Assembly: GCA_963717455.1 (NCBI GenBank)
Contig: OY970336.1
Span: forward strand, 2,170,001 to 2,234,000
Reading direction: 5' to 3'
Length of the DNA stretch: 64,000 bases
DNA from: Bog-473 sp963717455
GTDB taxonomy: Bacteria; Actinomycetota; Acidimicrobiia; Acidimicrobiales; RAAP-2
The notes beneath the pieces are model-generated. The model was not told where the DNA came from, did not search any database, and saw only the letters and a list, made by a program, of their open reading frames with translations. Of this stretch, positions 1-9,021 are shown in pieces. How positions within the stretch are numbered: the stretch's first letter is position 1; each line of letters begins with the position of its first letter. A program made the translations under genes and the position numbers.

Positions 1-1
1 G

Positions 2-979
2 ACGGGCTGGTGTCTCAGTCTGGCGGCTGGCCATGGGCTCCAGCTTGCAGGCCTCTTCCCAGAAGAGACGCAAGCCGAGGTATTGTCGGGCGACTGCGAT
101 TTCGGAGCGCCGTTGCGAGCCATCCCTATGGGAACTGCGAAGCGAGTGAGTGGTGGTTGGCAAATCGACGGAGCCTGGGATTACTGCTCGGGCGCACCCT
201 TCTCTACTCATGCAATGGTGTGCGTTCGCATGGAGGACGGGGGTGCGAACAGGGCTCCCACCGTTGGTTTGGCGCTCGTGCCTCGGAGTCAGTGGACGCT
301 GCTCGACGACTGGCGGCAGCGCGCGTTCGGGATGCGGGGCAGTGGCTCCAACACTATTCGCATCGAAAACGCAGTGCTACCGGACCATTATGTAGTCGAG
401 GGAAACATTCTCGCCACTGACTTTAGTGGTGACACAGTCGGATACAGACTCCATGGCAATCCCATGTATGCGGGTCACCCCGCTGGATACTTGCAGCTCG
501 AGATCGGTGCGGTCCTCGTGGGATGTGCGCAGGCGGCGCTCGATGAGTACGAACGAATCGTTAAGGAGAAGAAGACAACTGGTCCTGATGCCGTACTTCG
601 GTACACGACCCCCGACTATCAACGGTACTTCGGTTTGGCACTAGGCAAAATTGATGCTGCCGAGGACGTCTTGATTCGGTCCAGCCAAACCTATATGGAG
701 TATTGCCAAGCAGCGACGCGCGATGGCAGCGGATTTTCGGGGGAATCACTGCTGCGGATTCATTCGAGCACTCACCATGCGTTCAATCTTGCTTGGGAGG
801 CTGTCGAGTTGTTGTTTCGCACGTCTGGAACGAGCGAGGGCGCTCGCAATGGGAGTCGGATGCAACGTTACTACCGAGATTTCTCGACTGCTCGCACGAA
901 CATCGGTCTTCAGTACGAGCCATTTGCTACTCGGGTCGCGGCCGTTCACTTCGGTCTGGATTTGCCCCGTATCGTGTGA
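2..979 (+). CDS. HsaA-like flavin-dependent monooxygenase (5' truncated)
   Basis: The frame is open to the left window edge, so the N-terminus is missing; 325 residues remain. The sequence has the acyl-CoA-dehydrogenase fold pattern of group D flavin hydroxylases (HsaA/HpaB type): a beta-domain stretch with SGGWQIDGAWDYCSG, then a helical C-terminal domain with the motif RTSGTSEGARNGSRMQRYYRD. In this family the enzyme hydroxylates a phenolic or steroid-derived ring using reduced flavin from a partner reductase. No reductase is seen nearby. The downstream neighbours (Liv-type transporter, SDR, AhpD-like) fit catabolism. An acyl-CoA dehydrogenase-like desaturase is the alternative; the family is clear, the substrate is not. 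Confidence 0.75.
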   Translation, partial: TGWCLSLAAGHGLQLAGLFPEETQAEVLSGDCDFGAPLRAIPMGTAKRVSGGWQIDGAWDYCSGAPFSTHAMVCVRMEDGGANRAPTVGLALVPRSQWTLLDDWRQRAFGMRGSGSNTIRIENAVLPDHYVVEGNILATDFSGDTVGYRLHGNPMYAGHPAGYLQLEIGAVLVGCAQAALDEYERIVKEKKTTGPDAVLRYTTPDYQRYFGLALGKIDAAEDVLIRSSQTYMEYCQAATRDGSGFSGESLLRIHSSTHHAFNLAWEAVELLFRTSGTSEGARNGSRMQRYYRDFSTARTNIGLQYEPFATRVAAVHFGLDLPRIV

Positions 980-1202
980 ATCGGGGTCGAGGCAAGGTTT
1001 GGCGAAAAATAGTTCGGGTCACCAGTGCGACCAGATGATGACAACGCGATGCGATACCTGAAAAAGTCCTCCTGGAGGTGCGTCACCCGCGTCTCAGCCA
1101 GAAACTGGAGGAGCAACAGCGGCATGAATACTCAGAGCGGACCCTTGGGGACCTTGTATTCCGGAGTATTCCAGTGCCATCGGATTCCTGAGGGTCCCTA
1201 AG

Positions 1203-3257
1203 GTGAGTCAGATTCTACTTTTTGCGCTCCTGGGGCTCGGACCGGGCGCCCTCATTGCCAGCGTTGGCTTGGGCGTCGTCCTCAGCTATCGAGGGTCAGG
1301 CGTGATCAATCTCTCGATGGGAGCGATGGTCATGTTGGCGGGCTATTTGTTTTGGGCATTCCGAACCGGGTTTTTTGGCGTCTCTTTCGCAACAGTGCTC
1401 GCACTTCCGCTGACGCTGGTAGCTATGGCTGGAGTCGGGTGTGTCGTCGAGTTGATCGCATTTCGACGACTGCGTACGGCCTCTCCCCTGGCCAAGCTGG
1501 TGGCGTCGCTTGGTATTCTCCTCTTGGTACAGGCCGCCGTTCTCCTGATCTTTGGCACAACACCGCTGAGCAGCCCTGCCGTCCTGCCGACTTCAACGGT
1601 GATGATCTTCGGCGAGCCCGTCCCAATCGCACAATTCATATTGGCTGGAATAGTCGGAATCATCGTTCTGGTTCTCGTTGGGCTCTATCGATATACCCGG
1701 TTCGGCCTCGCGACGCGGGCGGCATCGGAAAATGAGAAGTCCGCACTGCTGGCTGGCCTGTCTCCGTCGCTCATCGCGCTGAGCAACACGGTGATCGCAA
1801 CTGTGGTGGCGGGTCTGGTGGGAATCCTGGCGGCATCGGTCGTAGGTCTCAACTCGACAACCCTGCCTCTGCTCATCATCCCAGCATTGGCGGCGGCGCT
1901 ATTCGCAAGGTTCACGTCGTTCCCGATCACGTATCTGGCTGGGCTATTGATCGGTATTGCTGAGTCTCTCGTGTATTACGCATCCACACAGTCGTGGTTC
2001 CCGACTTCGCAAGGTATCGCGTTGCCGGGCATCCAGCAGGTCCTCGAATTCCTGCTCATTGTCGCAGCCCTCTGGTGGCGAGGCTCAAGTCTCCCGCAAA
2101 GAGGAGAGATTGTGGAGCGGTCACTTCCGCTGGTCCCGTACCAGGACCGACTTTTGCGGCGCGTTGCTCTGCCCTCACTTGCCTGCGCAATCGCTCTAAT
2201 CGTGCTTCCTTTTGATTTTCGTCAAGCCCTCATTACTGGGTTAGTAGCCATGGTGCTTTGTCTTTCCTTTGTCGTCATCACCGGTTACGTAGGTCAATTA
2301 TCGGTCATGCAGCTCGCGCTCGCAGGTTTCGCTGGACTGCTGGTTTCGCATATGGGCGATGTGGGAGGAATTGGATTTCTGCCTGCAGCGATCCTTGGAA
2401 TACTGGCATCGGTCGGACTTGGAATAGCGGTCGCGATTTCGGCGTTACGGGTGAGGGGCGCAACTCTTGTGGTCGTAACCTTGGCCGCGGCCGAAGCGAT
2501 TGAACAATTTGTCTTTGCAAATGGCAGTTGGGGCGCGAGTCAGGCTCCAGGATCGTTACAACAGCCCGACTTGCTCGGCTTGAATCTTGGGCCCGATGCA
2601 GGTTTTCGCGGTCTGGATGGCAGACTCCCCAGTCCTATCTTTGGGTTTCTTGCACTGGTAGTTGTGGTCTTGCTGTACCTACTCGTGGCGAACCTCCGAC
2701 GCGGCGACCTTGGACGCAGAATGCTCGCGGTGCGGTCGAACGAGCGTGCCGCTGCTGCGGCGGGGGTCAATGTTCCGAGGGTGAAGATCCTTGCCTTTGG
2801 GTTGGGTTCCGCCATCGCCGGAACCGCTGGCGTGATGTATACGTACGACTTCGGTACCTTCTCGACGAGCAGCTACGACGTGATGATTGGGTTTGCATTG
2901 ATCGCCGGTCTTTACGTGCTTGGCATCTCTATGGCGCAAGGAGCGGTATTGGCAGGACTGGGGGCTACGGGAGCGCTCATTCCGTTCGTCCTCCAAAAGT
3001 GGGTCCTGCCGCAAGATCAAGTGGCGACGTACGTACAACTCATCGCCGCCACCGGATTGATCGTCCAGCTAAACCTCTTTCCTGAGGGTGTTCTCCCAAT
3101 TATGTGGAAGCGTAAGCAGGATAAGGCCCGAAGAATGGAGCAAGATCGAGGCCCGTCCTCTCCGGGCATCTCCACCGGCAGCGTCACCCTCGATGCAACA
3201 GCGCTACAACGATCGAATTACGCGGTGAGCTCGATCTCTGATGGTGCACCCATATGA
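1203..3257 (+). CDS. Branched-chain-amino-acid-type ABC permease, LivH-LivM fusion
   Basis: A 684-residue polytopic membrane protein. Residues about 1-300 match a LivH-type permease (N-terminal GVVLSYRGSGVINLSMGAM), and residues about 320-620 a LivM-type permease (GYVGQLSVMQLALAGFAG, then LAVRSNERAAAAAGVNVPRVK). The two permeases are usually separate, so this is a fusion. The chosen GTG is preceded by GAGGG about 9 nt upstream. The stop overlaps the ATG of the LivG-type ATPase by four bases. The family imports amino acids, but in catabolic clusters its members often carry aromatic acids or amides. No periplasmic binding protein is encoded beside it. Confidence 0.85.
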   Translation: MSQILLFALLGLGPGALIASVGLGVVLSYRGSGVINLSMGAMVMLAGYLFWAFRTGFFGVSFATVLALPLTLVAMAGVGCVVELIAFRRLRTASPLAKLVASLGILLLVQAAVLLIFGTTPLSSPAVLPTSTVMIFGEPVPIAQFILAGIVGIIVLVLVGLYRYTRFGLATRAASENEKSALLAGLSPSLIALSNTVIATVVAGLVGILAASVVGLNSTTLPLLIIPALAAALFARFTSFPITYLAGLLIGIAESLVYYASTQSWFPTSQGIALPGIQQVLEFLLIVAALWWRGSSLPQRGEIVERSLPLVPYQDRLLRRVALPSLACAIALIVLPFDFRQALITGLVAMVLCLSFVVITGYVGQLSVMQLALAGFAGLLVSHMGDVGGIGFLPAAILGILASVGLGIAVAISALRVRGATLVVVTLAAAEAIEQFVFANGSWGASQAPGSLQQPDLLGLNLGPDAGFRGLDGRLPSPIFGFLALVVVVLLYLLVANLRRGDLGRRMLAVRSNERAAAAAGVNVPRVKILAFGLGSAIAGTAGVMYTYDFGTFSTSSYDVMIGFALIAGLYVLGISMAQGAVLAGLGATGALIPFVLQKWVLPQDQVATYVQLIAATGLIVQLNLFPEGVLPIMWKRKQDKARRMEQDRGPSSPGISTGSVTLDATALQRSNYAVSSISDGAPI

Positions 3258-4027
3258 CGGCCCCACCGCTTGTAGCGAGCGGCATTTCCGTCCGCTTTGG
3301 CGGAGTTCACGCGGTCCGAGACGTCAGCCTCCAGGTGGAACCCGGTCAACTGGTGGGACTCATCGGCCCAAATGGAGCAGGAAAGACCTCTTTCGTGGAC
3401 GCTATAACCGGATTCGTCTCTTCGGAAGGACGTGTGGACATTGATGGGGTAGACGTCACATCAGCGCGTCCTCACATTCGTGCGAACCACGGCTTGACCC
3501 GAACTTGGCAGACCGTCGATCTGTTTAACGACCTCTCTGTCGCTGAAAATCTGGCAGTTGCGGCGATTAGGCCATCTTTTCCTAGAACACTGCGGGAGCT
3601 CGTCCGCAACGGCCGCAAGACCACGCCAACTGTCGAGCAGTTGATGGCGGATGTCGGGATCGAGGACATGGCTGATTTGATGCCCGAGGCACTCTCTGAG
3701 GGACAACGGAAACTCGTTGGCGTAGCGCGAGCTCTCGCCGGGTCACCAGTGGTCGTGTGTCTTGACGAGCCGGCGGCTGGGCTCGATACGGATGAGAGCA
3801 CTCAGCTGGGACTACGGCTACAGAAGCTCGTGGGCCGGGGAACCGCAATGCTCTTGATTGACCATGATATGGGTTTTGTGTTCGGCATTTGCGACCGAAT
3901 CGTCGTTCTCGAGTTCGGCGAGGTGATCGCAGAAGGATCGCCTGCGGACGTTCGACGAGATCCCCGGGTAATCGAAGCGTATTTGGGGGCAGGTTCTTCC
4001 GGTACGTCGATTGAAGAGGGACAGTGA
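3254..4027 (+). CDS. LivG-type ABC transporter ATP-binding protein
   Basis: 257 residues. Walker A is GPNGAGKTS near residue 40, the ABC signature is LSEGQ near residue 150, and Walker B/D-loop is VVCLDEPAAGLD. The length and the long insertion between Walker A and the signature fit LivG. ATG start in an ATGA overlap with the permease gene; the stop overlaps the GTG of the LivF-type gene. It energises the fused permease from the cytoplasmic side. Confidence 0.88.
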   Translation: MTAPPLVASGISVRFGGVHAVRDVSLQVEPGQLVGLIGPNGAGKTSFVDAITGFVSSEGRVDIDGVDVTSARPHIRANHGLTRTWQTVDLFNDLSVAENLAVAAIRPSFPRTLRELVRNGRKTTPTVEQLMADVGIEDMADLMPEALSEGQRKLVGVARALAGSPVVVCLDEPAAGLDTDESTQLGLRLQKLVGRGTAMLLIDHDMGFVFGICDRIVVLEFGEVIAEGSPADVRRDPRVIEAYLGAGSSGTSIEEGQ

Positions 4028-4761
4028 CCGCGCCGGTTTTGGAAGTGCGGGGATTGGTCGCTGGCTACGAGAACGCGGCCGTCATCAGGAACGTCTGCCT
4101 TACCATCGGCAAGGGAGAGGTTGTGGTTCTGCTCGGACCGAATGGCGCAGGAAAAACGACGACACTGCAGGCAATCTCTGGCCTCGTGCAGGTCATGTCC
4201 GGATCAGTTTGGCTCAATGCAGAAAATCTCATGGAGTATTCCCCCACCCAACGCTCTCGCAATGGGCTTGCGCACGTGCCGGAGGGACGTGGGATCTTTG
4301 GCACCTTGACGGTTGCAGAGCACTTTCGACTGGGCCACCGTGGCGAACATCTGGATGCTGAGGTGGCGTACGGCTACTTCCCGATATTGGCAAAGGTTGC
4401 TAATCGGCTCGCCGGCGTCCTCTCCGGAGGAGAGCAGCAGATGCTTGCTCTAGGTCGTGCATTAGCTCGGCAACCAACAGTCTTATTACTCGATGAACTC
4501 AGCCTCGGGCTTGCACCAATGGTGGTTGAGACTCTTCTGCCGGTGATCCGATCCTATGCAACGGAGTCTGGGTGTTCGGTCCTCCTGGTCGAACAACATA
4601 TCCACTTAGCCCTCGAAGTGGCTGATCGTGGCTATCTCCTCGTCAATGGGGAAGTTCAAGTGGAGAAGACGGCCAGGGAATTGCGAAGCGACAAAGTTCT
4701 GATAGCCGCCAGCTACCTAGGCAAGTCTGAGTTCACAGCGTCCAATGGAAACGCAGAGTGA
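4024..4761 (+). CDS. LivF-type ABC transporter ATP-binding protein
   Basis: 245 residues. Walker A is GPNGAGKTT, the signature is LSGGEQQMLALGRAL, Walker B is VLLLDELSLGLAPM, and the switch histidine is in LLVEQHIH. The LAPM tail of the D-loop is characteristic of LivF. GTG start in a GTGA overlap with the preceding ATPase. It is the second ATPase of the same importer. Confidence 0.88.
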   Translation: MTAPVLEVRGLVAGYENAAVIRNVCLTIGKGEVVVLLGPNGAGKTTTLQAISGLVQVMSGSVWLNAENLMEYSPTQRSRNGLAHVPEGRGIFGTLTVAEHFRLGHRGEHLDAEVAYGYFPILAKVANRLAGVLSGGEQQMLALGRALARQPTVLLLDELSLGLAPMVVETLLPVIRSYATESGCSVLLVEQHIHLALEVADRGYLLVNGEVQVEKTARELRSDKVLIAASYLGKSEFTASNGNAE

Positions 4762-4789
4762 TATTCCAAGGAAGAGGAGAAGAAAGCAC

Positions 4790-5431
4790 ATGAAGATTGG
4801 AATTGTCGGATCGGGAAAGATGGGCAGCTTGCTGGGCCGATTGCTTGCGAGCGCTGGTCACGACGTGACCGTGTCCAATTCGCGCGGGGCGGAGTCGATT
4901 GCTGCGCTGCCCGCGGCTCTGGGGGTGAATCTGTCGGTGGGCAGCGTTCCTGAAGCAGTCGAGGGAGCAGAGGTAGTCATTCTGGCCATCCCCTGGTCAG
5001 CGCTTTCCGCAGCGACTTCAGTCATCCAAGATTGGTCTGGTCTCATTGTCATCGACACGACCAACAACAGGAATAAACCAGGCCCTGACGGCGTCATCGA
5101 CATAGGCGGCCGCATCTCCAGCGAAGTAGTGCAGGAGATGGTGCCCGGCGCTCGGGTCGTGAAGGCTTTTAATACGACACCGATTCCGATCTTGGAATCC
5201 GGGCTCGGGGTAAACGCCAATGGCAAAAACGCGGTCTACATTGCCGGTGACGACGACGACGCGAAAAGAGTGGTCGCGGAACTTATTGCCAGCATCGGAG
5301 GAGTTGCAATCGATACTGGCGACCTTGCAACTGGCGGCCGCCTGCAGGGGACGGGCGGCGCGCTGTCGGCCGTCTTCGAAATGATGACTCCGGACGAGGC
5401 AAAGGCCCGCCTGACCGACGCAATTTCGTAG
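4790..5431 (+). CDS. F420-dependent NADP oxidoreductase-like Rossmann protein
   Basis: 213 residues from the ATG at 4790, preceded by a purine-rich ribosome site (GGAAGAGGAG). A longer frame starting at 4745 overlaps livF and is less likely. The N-terminus MKIGIVGSGKMGSLLGRLL is a dinucleotide-binding Rossmann motif, and the SNSRG turn after beta-2 suggests NADP(H). The fold matches the NADPH:F420 oxidoreductase family (Fno-like), which moves hydride between F420 and NADP. Many actinobacterial paralogs have other, unknown roles. It probably belongs to the same transcript as the transporter. Confidence 0.72.
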   Translation: MKIGIVGSGKMGSLLGRLLASAGHDVTVSNSRGAESIAALPAALGVNLSVGSVPEAVEGAEVVILAIPWSALSAATSVIQDWSGLIVIDTTNNRNKPGPDGVIDIGGRISSEVVQEMVPGARVVKAFNTTPIPILESGLGVNANGKNAVYIAGDDDDAKRVVAELIASIGGVAIDTGDLATGGRLQGTGGALSAVFEMMTPDEAKARLTDAIS

Positions 5432-5475
5432 TAAGTCCAATCCGAAGCTGTGAAACCAGAAAGAAGGTAGGAACG

Positions 5476-5889
5476 ATGAAGCTTGAACTGTCAGACCACA
5501 TAGAACTCAAAACCGAACCACAGACTGTTTGGGAGTTCGTTAGTGACTTCGGCGGCTTTGCATCGTGGCAGCCACATATTGCGTCGGTTGAGATGCAAGC
5601 GGACGGTAGCCGTAAAGTGAACTTCACCCGCGGAGATAGCGTTTTCGACCGCGTGACGGCTAGCGATGACGCCAATCGCAGCCTCACGTATTCAATTGTG
5701 CCGGGACAAGGGGGTCCACTGGCAAGTATGGAAGCCACCTTTGCGGTATCCGGCGGCCCGGATCGATCCAGAGTCGACTACACGATTGTGGTTGAGATTC
5801 CCGACGAAATGGAAGGCCCAGCTCGAGCGGGAATCTCAGCCGACATTGAAGGGGCCCTCCAGGGTCTCTCCGAAAAGTTTTCCGAATAG
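5476..5889 (+). CDS. SRPBCC (START-like) family protein
   Basis: 137 residues starting MKLELSDHIELKTEPQTVWEF, the opening strand of SRPBCC/polyketide-cyclase-like proteins, with the expected alternation of strands and a C-terminal helix (GISADIEGALQGLSEKF). ATG start; ribosome site AGAAGGTAGG about 5 nt upstream. Such proteins bind hydrophobic ligands or act as cyclases/hydrolases; no catalytic assignment can be made. It lies directly before the SDR gene. Confidence 0.68.
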   Translation: MKLELSDHIELKTEPQTVWEFVSDFGGFASWQPHIASVEMQADGSRKVNFTRGDSVFDRVTASDDANRSLTYSIVPGQGGPLASMEATFAVSGGPDRSRVDYTIVVEIPDEMEGPARAGISADIEGALQGLSEKFSE

Positions 5890-6585
5890 GTGGTTCTCGA
5901 CGATCGGGTGGCAGCCGTGACCGGCGGCGCTGGCTACATCGGCGCTGCGATCACGAGCGAGCTCTCGGATGCCGGTTTTCAAGTCGCCGTTTTGGACCGG
6001 GAGGGTGATTTCGCGGTTGATCTCGCGGATGAGGGGAGCGTCCGCGATGTCTCACGCCGGATCCTGGAGAGGTTCGGGAGGTGTGACGTACTCGTTCACG
6101 CCGGAGTGGCATTCGACCGAATCACCCTCTCGGAGATTGATGCGACGGCTTGGAGAAAGGTGATGGCCGTCAATGTCGAAGCGCCCATTTGGTTATGCCA
6201 GGAGCTGACGCCGACAATGGCGCAACGACAGTGGGGCAGAATCGTGTTCATAGTGTCGGACACAGTGTGGAATCCACCACCAGTGCCTGACATGTTGCCC
6301 TACATCACGAGCAAGGGAGCCTTAATCGGAGCTTCACGCTCGCTGGCTCGATCCCTGGGAGCTAGCGGCATCACGGTTAATTGTGTCGCACCTGGGCTGA
6401 CGCCACCTCCTGGCAGTAACGCGATGAGCCCAGAATGGGTCGAGGATGTTAGGCGTCAGCAGGCGCTATCTCGGTCGCTCGTGCCTGCCGATGTTGCCGG
6501 AGTCGTCACATTTTTAGCCAGTGATGCGGCCCAGGCGATGACGGGGCAAGTCCTCTGTCCCGATGGTGGGCTGGTTCTGCGATGA
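5890..6585 (+). CDS. SDR family oxidoreductase
   Basis: 231 residues. The cofactor motif is TGGAGYIG near residue 11; the active site has IVS...PYITSK (Tyr-x-x-x-Lys), followed by GITVNCVAPGLT and the C-terminal DGGLVLR typical of classical SDRs. The GTG start abuts the stop of the SRPBCC gene. The motif after beta-2 (DREGDFAVDL) fits either cofactor. It presumably oxidises or reduces an alcohol/ketone intermediate of the local pathway. A gutted paralog with a closely similar C-terminus lies at 17366-17712. Confidence 0.85.
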   Translation: MVLDDRVAAVTGGAGYIGAAITSELSDAGFQVAVLDREGDFAVDLADEGSVRDVSRRILERFGRCDVLVHAGVAFDRITLSEIDATAWRKVMAVNVEAPIWLCQELTPTMAQRQWGRIVFIVSDTVWNPPPVPDMLPYITSKGALIGASRSLARSLGASGITVNCVAPGLTPPPGSNAMSPEWVEDVRRQQALSRSLVPADVAGVVTFLASDAAQAMTGQVLCPDGGLVLR

Positions 6586-7223
6586 GTGCAGAATTAATCG
6601 ACAATGATGGCGATCGCGAAGCGACTGAGCCCCATCTCCCTACTTCTCACGAGGGTCGACTCCCGTTCCACCATCCAAATGACCTGGAGCCTGTTGCAGA
6701 AGAGCTGTGGCAGGAGGTCGTTGCTAGTCGAGGCGCTGCAGTGGTCAATTCCGAGGGGGGTCTGTCCGGACCATTCAATGTCTGGCTTTACAAACCCGAG
6801 CTTGGATTACTTCTAACCCGTCTCGGCGGCGCATTGCGGTTCGAATCAGACCTCGATGGTCGTCTCATTGAATTAGCTATCGTTACGATCGCCGCTCGCT
6901 GGAAATCGGAATTCGAATGGTGGGCGCATTCGCGTCGCGCCCTCGAGCACGGAATACCCTCCGAAGTTCTGGACTTGATTCGCAAAGGTGATCCTGTTTC
7001 GTTTCAATCAAAAGAGGAATCCCTTGTCTATTCGGTTGCGAATGCATTGACGCGAGAAGGGTGTCTTGACGAAGTCACGTATACCACTGGTATCGAGTTG
7101 TTGGGCATTTCTGGAATGGTGGGACTGACGATTCTCTGCGGGTACTATTCCACGGTTTCCTTCACACTTAATGCCTTTAGAGTGCCACTTCCACCTGAGG
7201 CAACAGCCGTCTGGAGTGAATAG
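6582..7223 (+). CDS. AhpD/carboxymuconolactone-decarboxylase-like protein
   Basis: 213 residues. The core EFEWWAHSRRALEHGIPSEVLDLI matches the AhpD/CMD helical domain (E...H...A..G). The redox CxxC seen in true AhpD is absent here, so a decarboxylase-like or non-redox role is more likely. ATG start in an ATGA overlap with the SDR stop. It is the last gene of the rightward block before the IS256-family insertion. Confidence 0.75.
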   Translation: MSAELIDNDGDREATEPHLPTSHEGRLPFHHPNDLEPVAEELWQEVVASRGAAVVNSEGGLSGPFNVWLYKPELGLLLTRLGGALRFESDLDGRLIELAIVTIAARWKSEFEWWAHSRRALEHGIPSEVLDLIRKGDPVSFQSKEESLVYSVANALTREGCLDEVTYTTGIELLGISGMVGLTILCGYYSTVSFTLNAFRVPLPPEATAVWSE

Positions 7224-7478
7224 TCACGCGAAACGCCACGTTGCACGGAATGGACTTGGATTTCGAGTAGCGCGATGGGTCTACGGTGTTCGGTGTGCTC
7301 GGCGCCGCATGTCCAGACGCACTCATCCTCGGGCTGTGGGAGGCGCGGCACCTTCAAGCGGCGACCCACGTGTAATAGCCCTCCATTTGGTCGCCGGATC
7401 GTGGTCCGTAAGGACCGACGCGGCTGATTGAGAGCCCCACAACGCATCGACCCCTTTGAGGGAATGCCCCCTAATCGA

Positions 7479-7486
7479 CTCCCGTG
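7479..7486. repeat. 8-bp target-site duplication, left copy
   Basis: CTCCCGTG directly precedes the left inverted repeat of the IS element and is repeated exactly after the right inverted repeat. Eight bases is the duplication length typical of IS256-family transposition. Confidence 0.9.
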
Positions 7487-7516
7487 GGCGGCGTCCATCC
7501 ACTGGTGTAAATGACC
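7487..7516 (+). repeat. IS256 left terminal inverted repeat
   Basis: Starts GGCGGCGTCC and ends GTAAATGACC; pairs with 8924-8953 in inverted orientation. Best conserved are the outer GGYGGCGTCC and the inner TAAATGACC. Confidence 0.85.
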
Positions 7517-7570
7517 ACGGGCGTAGGTTCCTTCGAAACCTGCGAAAGCAACGAAGGAGGACCTACACCC

Positions 7571-8897
7571 GTGACCAAGCGAGTATCGCCTACTGACACC
7601 ATCCGCGCCGACATCGATCGGCTGTTCTGCGCCATCGACCGGCCACTGACCGAGATCCTCGAGGAGGTGGGACGCCTGAGCGTGCGCCTTCTCATGCAAC
7701 ACGCGGTGGAAGCCGAGGTGGACGCATTCTTGGAGCGCTCGCGCTACGAGCGCCGGGACGAAGACGCCCCGGACGGCTATCGGAACGGGCACCAACCCCC
7801 GGCGACCGTCAAGACCACCATGGGCCCCGTCGAGCTGCGGCGCCCGAAGCTTCGTGACACCGACGAGCGTTTCTGTTCGGCCCTCTTCGGCGCCGGCGTC
7901 ACCAGGACCAACGCGCTCGAGGCCCTGGTGATCTCGGGTTGGGTGCGCGGGTTGAGCGACCGCGACATCGAAGCGGCGCTCGGCGAGGCGCTCGGCGCCG
8001 AGGCGGCCCTGTCCAAGTCGACAGTCAGCCGGATCTGCCAGGCCATCCGCGACGAGTTCGCCACCTGGAGCTCGCGGCGTCTCGACGAGGTCACCTTGGA
8101 CTACGTGTTCTTGGACGCCTCGAACTTCAAGATGCACCCGAACGCTCCCGCGGAGCCGGTGCTGGCGGCCTGGGGCATCGACACAGCGGGCAAACCGGTC
8201 TTCCTCGGGCTCGGCCCTGCAGGCGCCGAGTCCACCGACGCGTGGGCCGGCTTCTTGGGCGACCTCGTCGAGCGGGGACTGCGTCCGCCGCTGCTCGGGA
8301 TCTCCGATGGCGCCCCCGGGCTGATCGCCGCGCTCGAGACCACGTTTCGCCAGTCCCTGCGCCAGAGGTGTTTGATCCACCGCTGCCGCAACGTGGTGGC
8401 CAAGGTGCCCGTCGCCGCCCAAGCCGAGGTGAAGGCGGCCTTCTGGGAGATCTTCGACGACATCGAAGAAGAACCAGGTGAGCACGCGGTCAAAGAGGCC
8501 ACCCGGCGCGCTCGGGGTCTTCGCCACCCGCTACGCCAAGGTGTACCCCGCCGCGGTCGCCTGCCTCGAAGACGACTTCGCCTCGCTCACTGTGCACCTG
8601 CGCTTCCCGCGTCAGCACTGGAAGCGGATCCGTCACTCGAACTTCATCGAGCGCACCTTCGGCGAGACCCGCCGGCGAGTCAAGGTCATCGGACGCTTGC
8701 CAGGCGAGGCCAGCTGCCTGTCGTTGGTGTGGGCCGTGCTCGATCGCGCCAGTCGCGGCTGGCGCGGCGTCACCCAGACATCGGAGAGCATCCGGCTATT
8801 GCAGGACCTCCGTCGTCAACTGCTCGAACCTCCGCGCAAACTCCGAACGCCAGCAGCAAAGAACGTGAAAGCTGAGGACGTCACTACCGCCGCGTAA
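7571..8897 (+). pseudogene. IS256-family transposase, frameshifted
   Basis: Transposase of the DDE Mutator/IS256 type. I place the start at GTG 7571 (ribosome site GAAGGAGG about 10 nt upstream); an upstream ATG at 7511 lies inside the inverted repeat. Visible catalytic positions are Asp in FLDASNFKM, Asp in GISDGAPGL and Glu in SNFIERTFGE, with the family C-terminus GETRRRVKVIGRLPGE. The frame breaks near 8505: the N-terminal part stays in frame to about ATRRAR, and the C-terminal part (VFATRYAKVYPAAVACL onward) continues one base later. A single extra base explains it. It is either a recently inactivated copy or a sequence error. Confidence 0.85.
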
Positions 8898-8923
8898 CAT
8901 CACCAACCAGGAGCCTGCGACCG

Positions 8924-8953
8924 GGTCATTTAGACCGCTCGTGGGACGCCACC
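8924..8953 (-). repeat. IS256 right terminal inverted repeat
   Basis: Reads GGTGGCGTCC inward from its outer end on the minus strand and ends TAAATGACC, matching 7487-7516 at 23 of 30 positions. Confidence 0.85.
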
Positions 8954-8961
8954 CTCCCGTG
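8954..8961. repeat. 8-bp target-site duplication, right copy
   Basis: CTCCCGTG, identical to 7479-7486. Confidence 0.9.
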
Positions 8962-9021
8962 TCGACTAAAAGACTTCACCGCTCAATGGGAACCCAGCCT
9001 TGTCGACTCGGCACGACAAGA

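Larger units (their letters stand above)
7487..8953 (+). mobile_element. IS256-family insertion sequence (1467 bp)
   Basis: The element is delimited by imperfect 30-bp terminal inverted repeats (7487-7516 and 8924-8953, 23 of 30 positions identical) and by a perfect 8-bp duplication (CTCCCGTG) on both sides. It contains one transposase gene of the IS256 (DDE, Mutator-like) family. The intact ends and exact duplication point to a fairly recent insertion. It landed in the gap between the AhpD-like gene and a leftward regulator, so no neighbouring gene is visibly split. Confidence 0.92.

Noticed and set aside
1060..1200. Repeated GTATTCC and a TCCTCC/GGAGG hairpin before the Liv-type permease
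   Set aside because: Short and imperfect; not enough to call an operator or attenuator.
7224..7478. Possible transposase or other gene remnant before the IS element
   Set aside because: Minus-strand translation looks weakly protein-like but matches no family I can name; treated as plain intergenic DNA.
7145..8527. Long minus-strand frame antisense to the transposase
   Set aside because: Shadow of the transposase reading frame; no motif.
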